Shown: positions 1 to 8,551, counted from the first letter of the stretch. The stretch is 38,385 nucleotides of DNA from CAZLMW01 sp964560875 (GCA_964560875.1 CAZLMW010000079.1:1-38385); one strand, 5' to 3'. Made by a program: numbers and translations. The notes: generated by a model from the sequence alone, not told the origin.

Positions 1-196
1 GGGCTCACCTCACGCGGGGAGCGGCTTTGTAGATCCAGCGCCTACCCCTGTCAACAGTTTTCTGACGGTTTCTTCGTCGCGCTGCCAAAAAAGGGCTGGG
101 ACCGTCTGTGCGGCGGTCGCCGACACCGTTTAAGCATGCGCATGCGTGCGCGCATGGTTGACTCGCTCCCGCCCGAGTCCCTAGCCTGTGCCGCCC

Positions 197-203
197 AAGG
201 AGG
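197..203 (+). promoter_or_regulatory. Shine-Dalgarno site that sets the start at 208
   Basis: AAGGAGG lies four bases before the ATG at 208. It selects this ATG over in-frame ATGs further upstream (from 136), which have no such site and would put a long non-signal leader before the lipoprotein signal peptide. Confidence 0.85.
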
Positions 204-207
204 CCTC

Positions 208-1857
208 ATGACCCATCGATCACGACGCGACTTCAGCCGCATGTTCGCGCTCTTCGGCGCGGTCCTCGGAGCGGCCACGATCACCGCTGCGTGCTCGGAC
301 GATTCCGGCGGTGACGGATCCGGCAAGAGCACCAAGGGCGCTGTCGGGGCGGAGTGCCTTGTACCCGAGGACTGCGAAGACGGCCTCGACTGCAGCCAGC
401 CAGACGGAGTGACGGGCAAGCAGACCTGTATCACACCTGCCGCGGACGGTGGCGGCAGCAGTAGCGGTGGCGACGTCGCCCCCATCGACACGTACAAGCC
501 GCCGGTCGACGAGGAGTTCTGGGTGCTCTACGGACGTCGCCTGCGCCAGGGACTCACCGCCAAGCCGGGAGAGGGGGAAAACGACATCGTCCTGACCAAC
601 CGCAAGAACCCCAAAGCGCTGACTAATTCGAGCACCTACGGCCTCGGCGTGAACCCGTGGAACGCCGAAGAGGCCGCGATTGAACTGACCAAGCACAGCT
701 TCAAGAAGGCCGGCAACCTGACGTGCAACTTCGGCTGCATCATCTCGCCCGACATGAAGCACGTGGCGATCGCCAAGAGCAACCCGGGTGCGAAGGGCTA
801 CACGTACGTCCTCGGCACGATGAACGACAACCTCGAGATCTTCGTCGGCAAGTTCGGCCAGATTAAGGACGTCGCTGATCTCCACTTCGCCAACGGCTAC
901 CTCTTCTATTCGACAGCCCGCAACTGCTTCGACACGGGCAAGTGCCAGTACAAGATCATGCGGCGCGCGCTCGGCGGCGGAGAGGCGGAAAAGCAGCTGA
1001 CAGTCATGGCGCCCGACAGCGATCCGGATGTGCAGTCCAACCCCAAACACACGACCTACACCGGCCGGTTCTCGGTCAGCGATGACGGCTCCACGTTGAC
1101 CTTCCTCACGACCACCATTCGTTCGGTGAAGGTGTACGCGTGGCGCGGCGGCAACGTGCACAAGCTCGACTACATCTGCGAGCACCCGCTCGACAACGAG
1201 ACCTGCGTGGGCACCGGCTCGCAGTACCATGACAACGACGAGGTCGCGATCTCACCGGATGGCAGCGAGGCGATCCTGTTCACGATCGTCGACCGGCACC
1301 TGCGCGTCCGTCGCTACAAGGTCAAGGGCGAGCAGGCGCCGACGTTCAGCAATATCGTGACGGTCCCGGCCGGGCAGCCGTACCTCAAGAGCGTGTGTCT
1401 CAACCTCAAGGATTGGCAGCACGCCGAGGTCCGCGCCAGGCCGCGTTACTCGTCCGACGGCAAGGAGATCTTCTTTCTCGGCCACAGCGATTGCTCGGGC
1501 TCGTCGGAGAAGAAGTGGACCGACATCATGAGCCTCAAGATCGACCGTATCGGCGGCAAGCTGAAGCAATCGGACTTCACCAACTACACGAACAACCCGC
1601 GCCTGAACACGCCGGAGAACCTGTGGATCCGCGACTTCACGCTGTCACCTGATCGGCACTACTTCGTCTTCAATGCGGCGCCGCGCTACAGCAGCTCAGG
1701 CGATCCCATCTCGCCGACCGACAAGCGGCAGATCAAGGACACCGAGATCTACACGATGGCGGCGAAGCCCGGTGAAAAGGCGGTCATGATCACGAACAAG
1801 GCGCGCTACGCCACCGATTCACCGGTCGCGGTGGTGCCGACCAAGAAGCCCAAATAG
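208..1857 (+). CDS. Tat-type lipoprotein with TolB/WD40-like beta-propeller
   Basis: Predicted 549-residue exported lipoprotein. The N-terminus carries SRRDFSR (residues 5-11), which fits the twin-arginine consensus, then a hydrophobic stretch and a lipobox ending in Cys29 (TAAC). The residue after Cys29 is Ser, so there is no classical Asp inner-membrane retention signal. A low-complexity Ser/Gly/Asp segment and a small Cys-rich stretch (about residues 50-95) follow. The rest has scattered blade motifs of the PD40/TolB kind, such as ISPDGSEAILF and LSPDRHYFVF, so a beta-propeller is likely. No catalytic residues are evident and the function is unknown. The gene stands alone upstream of a bidirectional terminator and converges with rlmH. 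Propeller assignment is an inference from motif spacing; the lipoprotein call is firm. Confidence 0.8.
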   Translation: MTHRSRRDFSRMFALFGAVLGAATITAACSDDSGGDGSGKSTKGAVGAECLVPEDCEDGLDCSQPDGVTGKQTCITPAADGGGSSSGGDVAPIDTYKPPVDEEFWVLYGRRLRQGLTAKPGEGENDIVLTNRKNPKALTNSSTYGLGVNPWNAEEAAIELTKHSFKKAGNLTCNFGCIISPDMKHVAIAKSNPGAKGYTYVLGTMNDNLEIFVGKFGQIKDVADLHFANGYLFYSTARNCFDTGKCQYKIMRRALGGGEAEKQLTVMAPDSDPDVQSNPKHTTYTGRFSVSDDGSTLTFLTTTIRSVKVYAWRGGNVHKLDYICEHPLDNETCVGTGSQYHDNDEVAISPDGSEAILFTIVDRHLRVRRYKVKGEQAPTFSNIVTVPAGQPYLKSVCLNLKDWQHAEVRARPRYSSDGKEIFFLGHSDCSGSSEKKWTDIMSLKIDRIGGKLKQSDFTNYTNNPRLNTPENLWIRDFTLSPDRHYFVFNAAPRYSSSGDPISPTDKRQIKDTEIYTMAAKPGEKAVMITNKARYATDSPVAVVPTKKPK

Positions 1858-1873
1858 AGGCGGGAGTCGCTCG

Positions 1874-1889
1874 GCTAGCAGACTGCGCC
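1874..1889 (+). repeat. Copy 1 of the TAGCAGACTGCGC motif (left arm of an inverted repeat)
   Basis: GCTAGCAGACTGCGCC begins 17 bases after the stop codon of the upstream lipoprotein gene. It is the exact reverse complement of 2044-2059. The 13-bp core recurs at 24573 in the same orientation relative to the gene that ends there. Confidence 0.75.
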
Positions 1890-1926
1890 AAAGCTTCGCC
1901 TCGGCGCAGGTGCTCGTTGTCTGCAA

Positions 1927-1973
1927 GGGGGCTGAAACAGCCCCCTCGACCGAAAAAAGTGTCATTTTTTCGG
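1927..1973. terminator. Double hairpin, probable bidirectional terminator
   Basis: Two adjacent perfect hairpins lie between convergent genes. The first (1927-1945) pairs GGGGGCTG with CAGCCCCC around an AAA loop. The second (1950-1973) pairs CCGAAAAAA with TTTTTTCGG around GTGTCA. The A tract and T tract of the second hairpin give a U run in transcripts from either side, as expected for a terminator shared by the lipoprotein gene and rlmH. Confidence 0.75.
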
Positions 1974-2043
1974 CCTCACCCCAAATTCGCGCTCCGCGCG
2001 GCAGACTGCATCTACGTCCCCCACGATGACCGACACGATTTAC

Positions 2044-2059
2044 GGCGCAGTCTGCTAGC
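2044..2059 (-). repeat. Copy 2 of the TAGCAGACTGCGC motif (right arm of an inverted repeat)
   Basis: On the minus strand this reads GCTAGCAGACTGCGCC, identical to 1874-1889. The TAG inside it is the stop codon of rlmH, so the motif forms the very end of that gene in the sense direction. Confidence 0.75.
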
Positions 2060-2525
2060 GATGGTAGGGCAAGCCTTTCCAACGTGTGAGCGCGCGGTAG
2101 ACCTGTTCGAGCAAGACAACTTCGGCAAGCTCGTGGGGCAATACCATCGGGCCAAGTGAGATGCGGTAGTTCGCCTTTTCGAGCACCGCGTGGTCGAGGC
2201 CGTCCGGTCCGCCGATAACGAACACCAGGTCGCGGTTTCCCGCTTCGATCAGACCCACCAGCCACAGCAAGAAGGCGTGCGAGTCGAACGACCGACCTTC
2301 GACGTCCATCGCGGTCAGGATCGAGCCGCGCGGGATCGAACGCATCAAGTTGCGGGCTTCCTGCTGGCGCGCGTTGGGGTCGAAACCGCGTTTTTGGCGA
2401 CGCGGTGCACGCACGGCGACGCGATGAAACGACACGATGCGCCCGATGCGTTTCATGTAGTCATCGGCGAGGGCGATTGTGCCGGCGTGCTTGAGGCGGC
2501 CGGGGGCGGCGATACCGATGCGCAC
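2055..2525 (-). CDS. rlmH: 23S rRNA (pseudouridine1915-N3)-methyltransferase RlmH
   Basis: A 156-residue SPOUT-family methyltransferase, the normal length for RlmH, which methylates pseudouridine 1915 in helix 69 of 23S rRNA on assembled ribosomes using S-adenosylmethionine. The SAM-binding trefoil-knot signatures are visible: FVIGGPDG at residues 102-109, then SLGPMVLPHELAEV at about 123-136, and the typical PYHR C-terminus. It lies 45 nt downstream of rsfS in a proA-rsfS-rlmH run; rsfS-rlmH adjacency is common in bacteria and joins two ribosome-linked genes. Transcription probably ends at the double hairpin at 1927-1973. Its stop codon is part of a repeated 13-bp motif. Confidence 0.95.
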   Translation of the reverse strand: MRIGIAAPGRLKHAGTIALADDYMKRIGRIVSFHRVAVRAPRRQKRGFDPNARQQEARNLMRSIPRGSILTAMDVEGRSFDSHAFLLWLVGLIEAGNRDLVFVIGGPDGLDHAVLEKANYRISLGPMVLPHELAEVVLLEQVYRALTRWKGLPYHR

Positions 2526-2570
2526 GGCGTCCTCGGCGGTGTGGGTGCTGTCAGGCGTGGGGCCTGGCGG

Positions 2571-3032
2571 TTAGTCGGTCGCGGTCGCGAGGTCCTGGCC
2601 GACGGCGACCGGGTTGTCGGACCAGTCGTCAGCGCTTGCCCACGTGGGATCCGACTCGCGATCCCATTCGGGCACCTCGAGCTGGACGCGGGGCGCGTCT
2701 GAGTAGAGGCGGTCAAGCTCGTAGTAGTCGCGAACGGGGCGATGGAAGACGTGCACAACGACGTCGCTGAAATCGATCAGCGCCCACTTGCCGTCCCTCA
2801 ATCCTTCGCTGGATACCGGCTTTTCGCCGCGGGATTTGCGGACCTCTTCGACGACATTGGCCGCGATTGCGGCGGCCTGCCGGTCCGATGAGCCCGAACA
2901 GATGACCATGCAGTCGGTGTAGTCGAGGATCCCGCGTACATCGTAGGCGCGAACGTCGAAGCCTTTCTTTTCCCAAACGGCGGACGTGACAAGGTCCACC
3001 AACTCTCGGTCGAATTGCCGTTCTTCAAGCAT
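2571..3032 (-). CDS. rsfS: Ribosome silencing factor RsfS
   Basis: RsfS (Iojap/DUF143 family) binds ribosomal protein L14 and blocks subunit joining when nutrients are scarce. Typical family sequence is seen: KKGFDVRAYDVRG (about 22-34), ICSGSSDRQAAAIA (44-57), DGKWALIDFSDVVVHVF (80-96) and the YYELDRLYSDA end of the core. A roughly 35-residue acidic tail after the core makes it longer than most members. The start is uncertain: ATG at 3032 fits the family N-terminus, while a GTG at 3044 overlaps the proA stop as GTGA and would add four residues. Either way it is translationally close to proA and probably co-transcribed with it. Confidence 0.93.
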   Translation of the reverse strand: MLEERQFDRELVDLVTSAVWEKKGFDVRAYDVRGILDYTDCMVICSGSSDRQAAAIAANVVEEVRKSRGEKPVSSEGLRDGKWALIDFSDVVVHVFHRPVRDYYELDRLYSDAPRVQLEVPEWDRESDPTWASADDWSDNPVAVGQDLATATD

Positions 3033-3040
3033 CGGCGTGC

Positions 3041-4363
3041 TCACGTTCGGACATGTCCATCTCCCATGACGACGTATTTCTGGGTCGTCAATGAATCCAG
3101 GCCCATCGGGCCATAGGCGTGCAACTTGCTGGTCGAAATACCGATCTCGGCACCAAGACCGAGGCAGCCGCCGTCGTTGAAGCGTGTCGACGCATTGACG
3201 AGCACGCAGCTGGCCTGGACGACATCCACAAAGCGCTGAGCGGCGCGGACATCGGCCGTGCAGATCGCTTCGGTGTGGCCGCTTCCGTAGCGCTGAATGT
3301 GATCGATGGCGCCATCCAGACCGTCGACGACCCGCACAAGCGCGATGTAGTCGAGGTATTCGCGGCCGAGGTCGTCGGAGTCGGCAGCGGGCAGGTCGGG
3401 ACGGAGTTCGCGTGTGGTTGGACACGCCCTGATTTGCACGTTGGCCGCCTCGAGCGCGGCGACGATTTGCGGAACCGCGGAACCGGCGATAGCGCGGTCG
3501 ACGAGGACGGCTTCCATGGCGTTGCACGTGCCCGGGCGCTGGGCCTTGGCGTTCACGACGATGTTGGTCGCCTCGTCAAGATCGGCTGACTGGTGCACGA
3601 AGACGTGGCAGACGCCCTCGTAGTGCTGAATCACGGGAACGCGTGCCCACTTGTTGACCTCGTCGATGAGACGGGTGCCACCGCGTGGAATGACCAGGTC
3701 GATGCCGCCAACCTGGCTGACGAGAGCTCGAATGCCGTCGTGTCCCGGAGATGCAGGCGCGGACGCGGCGTCGATGGGCAGACCGACGTCGGCAAGGGCG
3801 TCGCGCATCAGTTGCAAGAGGGCTGCGTTGGAGTCGCGCGCGTCGGAACCGCCGCGGAGGATTGCCGCGTTTGCGGCCTTGATGCACAGGCAGCCGGCGT
3901 CGATTGTGACGTTGGGGCGCGACTCGTAGACCATGGCGATGACGCCGAGCGGAATGGTCACGCGGCTAACGTGAAGTCCATTGGGTCGCCGTGCGCCATA
4001 CGTTGTGCGACCGACCGGGTCGGGGAGCAGGCGGATCTCGGCCACAGCGCCCGCAAGGCGCCGAACGCCGTCGGCGTCGATGGAGAGCCGATCGATAAAC
4101 GCAGGCGTACGACCGCGTTCGTGAGCGCGTGCAACGTCGCCGCGGTTCATCTCGGCGATGGCGTCGGCACGCTCGACAAGGAGCTGCTCGACGCGGCCGA
4201 GAAATGCGTTCTTGGTGGCGGTGTCGGCGGGTGCGAGCGTGGCGGCGGCGGCCCGGGCTCGCACGCAAAGCTTCGCGGTGGCTTCGACAAGCTGCGGATC
4301 GAGGGTCAAGCGCTCTCCATCGCCGGGTCTGAGCGGTCCTCGCCGCAGCACCCGGTTCGCCAT
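3041..4363 (-). CDS. proA: Gamma-glutamyl phosphate reductase (proline biosynthesis)
   Basis: A 440-residue cytoplasmic enzyme of the aldehyde dehydrogenase superfamily that reduces gamma-glutamyl phosphate to glutamate-5-semialdehyde with NADPH. Diagnostic motifs are present: GVIAMVYESRPNVT (140-153), IPRGG (225-229), QRPGTCNAMEAV with the catalytic Cys at residue 280, NASTRFNDGG, and the C-terminal HAYGPMGLDSLTTQKY. It is first in the proA-rsfS-rlmH operon. No proB is in the window. The N-terminus is about 20 residues longer than usual, and no good ribosome-binding site precedes the ATG at 4363, so a slightly later start is possible. An 85-bp gap separates it from the divergent map gene. 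Confidence 0.96.
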   Translation of the reverse strand: MANRVLRRGPLRPGDGERLTLDPQLVEATAKLCVRARAAAATLAPADTATKNAFLGRVEQLLVERADAIAEMNRGDVARAHERGRTPAFIDRLSIDADGVRRLAGAVAEIRLLPDPVGRTTYGARRPNGLHVSRVTIPLGVIAMVYESRPNVTIDAGCLCIKAANAAILRGGSDARDSNAALLQLMRDALADVGLPIDAASAPASPGHDGIRALVSQVGGIDLVIPRGGTRLIDEVNKWARVPVIQHYEGVCHVFVHQSADLDEATNIVVNAKAQRPGTCNAMEAVLVDRAIAGSAVPQIVAALEAANVQIRACPTTRELRPDLPAADSDDLGREYLDYIALVRVVDGLDGAIDHIQRYGSGHTEAICTADVRAAQRFVDVVQASCVLVNASTRFNDGGCLGLGAEIGISTSKLHAYGPMGLDSLTTQKYVVMGDGHVRT

Positions 4364-4448
4364 GGATCGTAGGAATCGTCCGGGCGCTCGTCAACGAAAG
4401 GGCTGTGTAATCGTGACATCGCGGCTGCCGGGCATGTAGTTTGCGCCC

Positions 4449-5216
4449 GTGACCGTGACTACCAAGTCCGCCGCGGAGATCCGCAAGCTGCGACGGGCCG
4501 GCGCGATCGTCGGAGATACGCTCCGCATGGTGCGGCAGTTCGCCCAACCGGGCGTCAAGCTCAAAGACATCGACAGGGCCGCCGAAGCCTTGATCCGCTC
4601 CCGCGGTGCGCACCCTACATTCAAGGGGTATCACGGCTTTCCGGCCGCCCTTTGCCTGAGCGTCAACGACCAGGTCGTGCACGGCATCCCGTCCGATCGC
4701 GCGCTGGTCGAAGGTGACATCTTGTCGATCGACTGCGGCGCGACTCTCGACGGATACGTCGGTGATTCGGCGATCACGGTGGCGGTCGGCGAGGTCTCTT
4801 CGAAGCTGCAGACTCTGCTCCGCACCACGCGAGCCAGCTTGATGGCGGCGATCGAATCGGCGCGACCCGGGGCAACGATCGGCGACCTTGGCGCCGCGGT
4901 CGAGGCGGTCGTCAGCCCGCATGGATACGGAATCGTCCGAGAATACTGCGGCCACGGGATTGGCACGGCGTTGCACGAGGACCCGCAGGTCCCCAACTTC
5001 GGCAACAAGGGAACGGGACCGGTGATCCAGAGCGGTTGGTGCCTGGCGATCGAGCCGATCGTGACGATGGGCAGCAACGAGGTCGTCACCAAGAGCGACG
5101 GCTGGACGGTTGTCACCCGCGACGGCGGAGCAGCCGCGCACTTTGAACTCGCGATCGCGGTCGTCGACGGCGACAACATCGTGCTGACGCGAACGTCGGA
5201 TGACGAACTGCCCTGA
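4449..5216 (+). CDS. map: Methionine aminopeptidase, type I
   Basis: A 255-residue metalloprotease that removes the initiator methionine from nascent proteins. All five metal ligands of the pita-bread fold can be placed: Asp95 (LSIDCGA), Asp106 (GYVGDSA), His169 (CGHGIG), Glu202 (IEPI) and Glu233 (AHFE). His78 (QVVHGIP) is the conserved substrate-side histidine. There is no N-terminal zinc-finger extension, so this is type Ia. The start is GTG at 4449; no in-frame ATG lies near it, and the MetAP core begins within a few residues. The gene faces away from proA across 85 bp, which must hold both promoters. comF follows 101 nt later. Confidence 0.96.
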   Translation: MTVTTKSAAEIRKLRRAGAIVGDTLRMVRQFAQPGVKLKDIDRAAEALIRSRGAHPTFKGYHGFPAALCLSVNDQVVHGIPSDRALVEGDILSIDCGATLDGYVGDSAITVAVGEVSSKLQTLLRTTRASLMAAIESARPGATIGDLGAAVEAVVSPHGYGIVREYCGHGIGTALHEDPQVPNFGNKGTGPVIQSGWCLAIEPIVTMGSNEVVTKSDGWTVVTRDGGAAAHFELAIAVVDGDNIVLTRTSDDELP

Positions 5217-5317
5217 ATTTCAGCACGCTGCGAAGGGCTCTTCCTCGCGCGATTCGAAAGAAAAAGCGCGCATGCGCCGATCACTTTGTAGCCGCCGCGG
5301 CTTCAGGGGGAGACGAC

Positions 5318-6151
5318 ATGCTTGGATTGGAAACGGTTTTGAAGGCGCTCGCAGGGGGCGCGTGGTTCGGGCGGTCATGCGCCGGGTGCGACGGTCGGCT
5401 GGCGATAGGAGAGTCAGCGTTGTGGTGTGTGGCGTGCGGGGACGCGATCGTGCCGGCATTCGACAGCCGACGGTTGGTCCCAGAACGGATGGACACTGGG
5501 CTGACGGATACTGGACTGACCGTCCATGCGCGCTGGATGTATGGCGGTCCGGTGCGGGACGCGGTCGTCGCGGCGAAGGGTCGTGGAGGCGCAGGGGCGA
5601 CGTCGTTGATCGCGGACGCCGTGCGCGTCCTGTCGCATCGGGTGGGGGCTTTGTCCGACTCGTCCGCAACGCAGCGCGCCGTTCTCATCCCCGTTCCGCC
5701 TCATCGTGCGAGGTTTCGACAACGCCTCGGGCATCTTCCCGATCGGTTTGCGGCGGCCCTTCACAGATCCGGCGTTGGTGGATTCGCGCTCGACGCGCTG
5801 CGGCGCACCGACGATCTGCCGACGCGTCGGCGAGGATTGAAGGCGCAGCCGACGTTTGTCCCCGGCGCCGTCAAAGAGCGTCGACGCGCAATACTCGTTG
5901 ATGATGTGGTAACCACAGGTGCGACGCTACTTGCGGCCGCGACGTGTGCCACGGAGGCGGGCTGGGACGTTGTGGCTGCCGTTTGCCTTGCGGACGCGCG
6001 ACCGCATGGGGAACGCAATGCCTCACCCCAACCTCCGCTGCGCGGCGGTATCTCGTTGCCGTCAACTGGTCGTTTCCCCTGCAACGAGACACCTAGCCGA
6101 CCATCAATGCGCTCGCGACGCGCCAGCCGAGGTCGGCGCCGCCGAGGATGA
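5318..6151 (+). CDS. ComF-family phosphoribosyltransferase-like protein
   Basis: A 277-residue protein with the ComF layout. A four-Cys zinc site sits at the N-terminus (Cys21, Cys24, Cys37, Cys40), and a type I phosphoribosyltransferase domain carries the PRPP loop ILVDDVVTTGAT at 192-203. RQRLGHLPDRF at about 135-144 corresponds to the family's usual segment before the core. ComF proteins are needed for DNA uptake in competent bacteria, but many homologues have no proven role. AGGGGGAG five bases before the ATG supports this start. The last 50 or so residues are unlike other members, rich in Arg, Ser and Pro, and overlap the 3' end of the opposing membrane-protein gene by 59 nt. The tail could be real read-through or the product of a lost stop. 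Confidence 0.85.
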   Translation: MLGLETVLKALAGGAWFGRSCAGCDGRLAIGESALWCVACGDAIVPAFDSRRLVPERMDTGLTDTGLTVHARWMYGGPVRDAVVAAKGRGGAGATSLIADAVRVLSHRVGALSDSSATQRAVLIPVPPHRARFRQRLGHLPDRFAAALHRSGVGGFALDALRRTDDLPTRRRGLKAQPTFVPGAVKERRRAILVDDVVTTGATLLAAATCATEAGWDVVAAVCLADARPHGERNASPQPPLRGGISLPSTGRFPCNETPSRPSMRSRRASRGRRRRG

Positions 6152-7232
6152 GGGCTGCCGCGCCGAGTTGAGCGGCACGAAGCCAAGCGGCGGCGGCGTC
6201 GTGGCGCCAGGCGCAGACTCCGATTGTGGCTGCTATGGCGGCGATGACGGCGCCGGCAGCGGGATCTGCGAGCCAGTGCACGCCGACCCAGTGCGGCGCG
6301 AATACGGCCCAAACGGCCAGGAGGGCGATGGCGGACACGAGCGCGCCGGTGTCAAACAAGGAGGCGCGGGGCGAGCTCGGCTCGCCGGTCGGCACGGTCG
6401 CGAAGAGGAGCGCCAGTACGGCGGCTTGGCGGGCAACGAGCAGCAGCGCTGCAGAGCCGTCGACCATGCGATCAGCGCCGATGCCGCGGGCCGCGAGCGG
6501 GAACGCTGTAGATTCGGCGAGAAGCGATGACGACGTCCCATCCAGCCAGCTGGAGACGATGTCTGCTTGTCCGGCCGCTGCCGCCGCAGCGGCGACACAC
6601 CACAGCCCCCACACGGACAGTCCGATGCGCCGGTCTCTTGCTTGCCAGCCGATGGCCACCGCGAGCAGTCCGAGCCACGGCAGGGCCGACCACAGCTGCA
6701 CGGACCAACCGCTGCCCAGCGCCGGATCGAGCTGAAGGCCCCCACGTTGCAGCCATGCCATCGGTTCGACGCCGAGCGGGACCTCGGCCATGCCAGCTAG
6801 CGGCGACGCGATCAGCAGCGGCATCGGCGCAGCAGCGATTACCGCAGCGACGGCGGCGCGAAACGCGCGCGAACGGCCCACGCAATCCACTGCGGCAGCG
6901 GCAACAACAAACGCGACGATGGCGGCAGCGAGCGCCGCCCCGATGGACCACATAGCGCCGGCAGGTTGGGCAGCGGCGGCGAACGCGGCGGCCGGCAGAC
7001 AAAACATCGCGGCCAGCGCGTGCAAGGCGCGGGGTTTGATGTCAGCCGCTGCGATACCAAGGCCCGCGGCAACGGCGAGGCCGATAACGGCGGCCCCTAC
7101 CCCGGCGCCGCGGAAACCGATCGCCACGGCCGAGAGGGCGACGGCTACAAACGACAACGCGCGGCGACCAGCGGCGGCGGCGACGACGTGAGCGGCGAGC
7201 GCCGCGATCGCGGTGAGGATGGCGGGGCTCAT
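6093..7232 (-). CDS. Multi-pass inner-membrane protein, unrecognised
   Basis: A 379-residue, extremely Ala/Val/Leu-rich protein with roughly nine or ten predicted membrane helices spread over its whole length. I recognise no family motif. In particular there is no Trp-rich WGxYWxWD haem-handling motif of CcsA/ResC, even though the gene directly follows a ResB-like gene. Its ATG overlaps the upstream stop by four bases (ATGA), and GAGGGGAG lies about 10 nt upstream, so translation is probably coupled to the ResB-like gene. The two products may therefore act together in the inner membrane. The 3' end overlaps comF on the other strand by 59 nt. Confidence 0.7.
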   Translation of the reverse strand: MSPAILTAIAALAAHVVAAAAGRRALSFVAVALSAVAIGFRGAGVGAAVIGLAVAAGLGIAAADIKPRALHALAAMFCLPAAAFAAAAQPAGAMWSIGAALAAAIVAFVVAAAAVDCVGRSRAFRAAVAAVIAAAPMPLLIASPLAGMAEVPLGVEPMAWLQRGGLQLDPALGSGWSVQLWSALPWLGLLAVAIGWQARDRRIGLSVWGLWCVAAAAAAAGQADIVSSWLDGTSSSLLAESTAFPLAARGIGADRMVDGSAALLLVARQAAVLALLFATVPTGEPSSPRASLFDTGALVSAIALLAVWAVFAPHWVGVHWLADPAAGAVIAAIAATIGVCAWRHDAAAAWLRAAQLGAAALILGGADLGWRVASALMVG

Positions 7233-8551
7233 GCCAGCTGGCTCCCCTCATCGACACCGCAGGCGAAGACGACGGAGTCACGCAACGCGGCCCGGTTGGT
7301 TGAGATGATACGCACGCGGCCAGCGTCCACAGCGACATCGACGCGTATCGCCGGCACGCCCCAGGTCAGCAGCACGCCGATCAGAATGGCGAGGAGGGCG
7401 ACCATGAATGCCGCGATCGGAAATGGCGGGTCGATCCGCAGTCGAACGCGAGGCGCCGCGTGGCTCCGCACGCTTGCTTTGCCGGTCGGAAGCAAGGCCG
7501 GGCCCGCGGCGACAAACACGGTCGCGCGCGGGCCTTTGCCGGAGACGCCGATCGCGATCGGACCGCTGCGGGTTGTTGCGAAGGTGCTCAGTGACGCCCC
7601 GAGCGCCGAAACGGTCGCGTGACGCCCATCGCGGACATCGAACGCGAACCACTTGCTCGCTTTCGGCGCGCTATCGCCGGTGGCCGGCGCCCACCAATCA
7701 AAACGAAATCGCCGCGCAGTCGGCTCGACCGCGGTCGCTGTCCACGCGACGGTCCGTTCACCGAGCGGGACGGATGCGCCGGGTTGCAGCGTGACGTTCG
7801 CGCGCTCGCCGACCGCTTCGACGACGCACGTCAATGTCTGTGTAGCGAGCGCGCATCCGGCTTCGAAGTGGCCGGTCGCTTTGACCCAACGGCCGCGATC
7901 AACGCGAAAAGCTGCGACCGGGGCGGGTGTGACCTTGCTGGCCACGGGCACGTCGATCACGACGGACGCGGGTGCTCGGCTCGTCCAAACGGTCAGCGCA
8001 ATCAGGGCCACCACACCGATCGCCAGCAACGCCATCCCCGGGCCGCGGAGACCTGCTTCGATCCGTCGCACCGATCCGTCGACGCTGGTGCGAACTGAAG
8101 CGATCACCCGCCAAGGGGTCGCAGCGATGGATGCGGCGAGATTGGATTCGATTCTCGCTCTCAAGCCGTCGGACAAAACCGAAGTCGGCACGACGAGCGA
8201 CAGCAGCGCAGGGGCGCGGAACAGCAGGCGCGCGAACGCGACGGTGATACTTGCGGCGACGAGCAGCCACAACAGCAACGAGTCACCGATTTGGCCGAGA
8301 CCGAGCGCGGCGATCGCGCCGAGATCTGCGTTGGACAGGCCGTCGGTTGTCGGCAGCGGCGCGGCGGCCTGGGGCAGCTGCGTGGCGGCGATGAACAGCC
8401 CGAACCACGCCCCGAGCAGCAACCGAGGTGCCCATGGAGATACGAGCGCGCCCACCAGGGGCTCCGGTTGAGCGGCAACCTGGGAGGGTTCGGTGGACTG
8501 CGATGGGGAGGGAGCGATGCCGCGATCGGCCGACGTTGCGGGCTCGGTCAT
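7229..8551 (-). CDS. ResB-like membrane protein (cytochrome c maturation type)
   Basis: A 440-residue membrane protein whose layout resembles ResB/Ccs1 of system II cytochrome c maturation. There are two N-terminal helices (about 42-62 and 91-113), a third near 172-192, a large presumably periplasmic domain of about 185 residues rich in beta-strand sequence, and a fourth helix near 381-400 followed by a short tail. The run after the second helix (FARLLFRAPAL) and the final helix plus VPAIRVDV segment look like divergent ResB. I see no clear haem-coordinating histidines, so the biochemical role may have changed. The gene is 57 nt downstream of khpA and overlaps the next membrane protein by four bases. 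The family call rests on topology and weak similarity. Confidence 0.5.
   Translation of the reverse strand: MTEPATSADRGIAPSPSQSTEPSQVAAQPEPLVGALVSPWAPRLLLGAWFGLFIAATQLPQAAAPLPTTDGLSNADLGAIAALGLGQIGDSLLLWLLVAASITVAFARLLFRAPALLSLVVPTSVLSDGLRARIESNLAASIAATPWRVIASVRTSVDGSVRRIEAGLRGPGMALLAIGVVALIALTVWTSRAPASVVIDVPVASKVTPAPVAAFRVDRGRWVKATGHFEAGCALATQTLTCVVEAVGERANVTLQPGASVPLGERTVAWTATAVEPTARRFRFDWWAPATGDSAPKASKWFAFDVRDGRHATVSALGASLSTFATTRSGPIAIGVSGKGPRATVFVAAGPALLPTGKASVRSHAAPRVRLRIDPPFPIAAFMVALLAILIGVLLTWGVPAIRVDVAVDAGRVRIISTNRAALRDSVVFACGVDEGSQLA

Noticed and set aside
134..145. GCATGCGCATGC palindrome upstream of the first gene
   Set aside because: Short, no second copy, and alternating purine-pyrimidine palindromes are common in GC-rich DNA; no basis for calling an operator.
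3045..3527. N-terminal extension of the rsfS frame through proA
   Set aside because: The frame is open by chance inside proA; the RsfS family begins at about 3032-3044.
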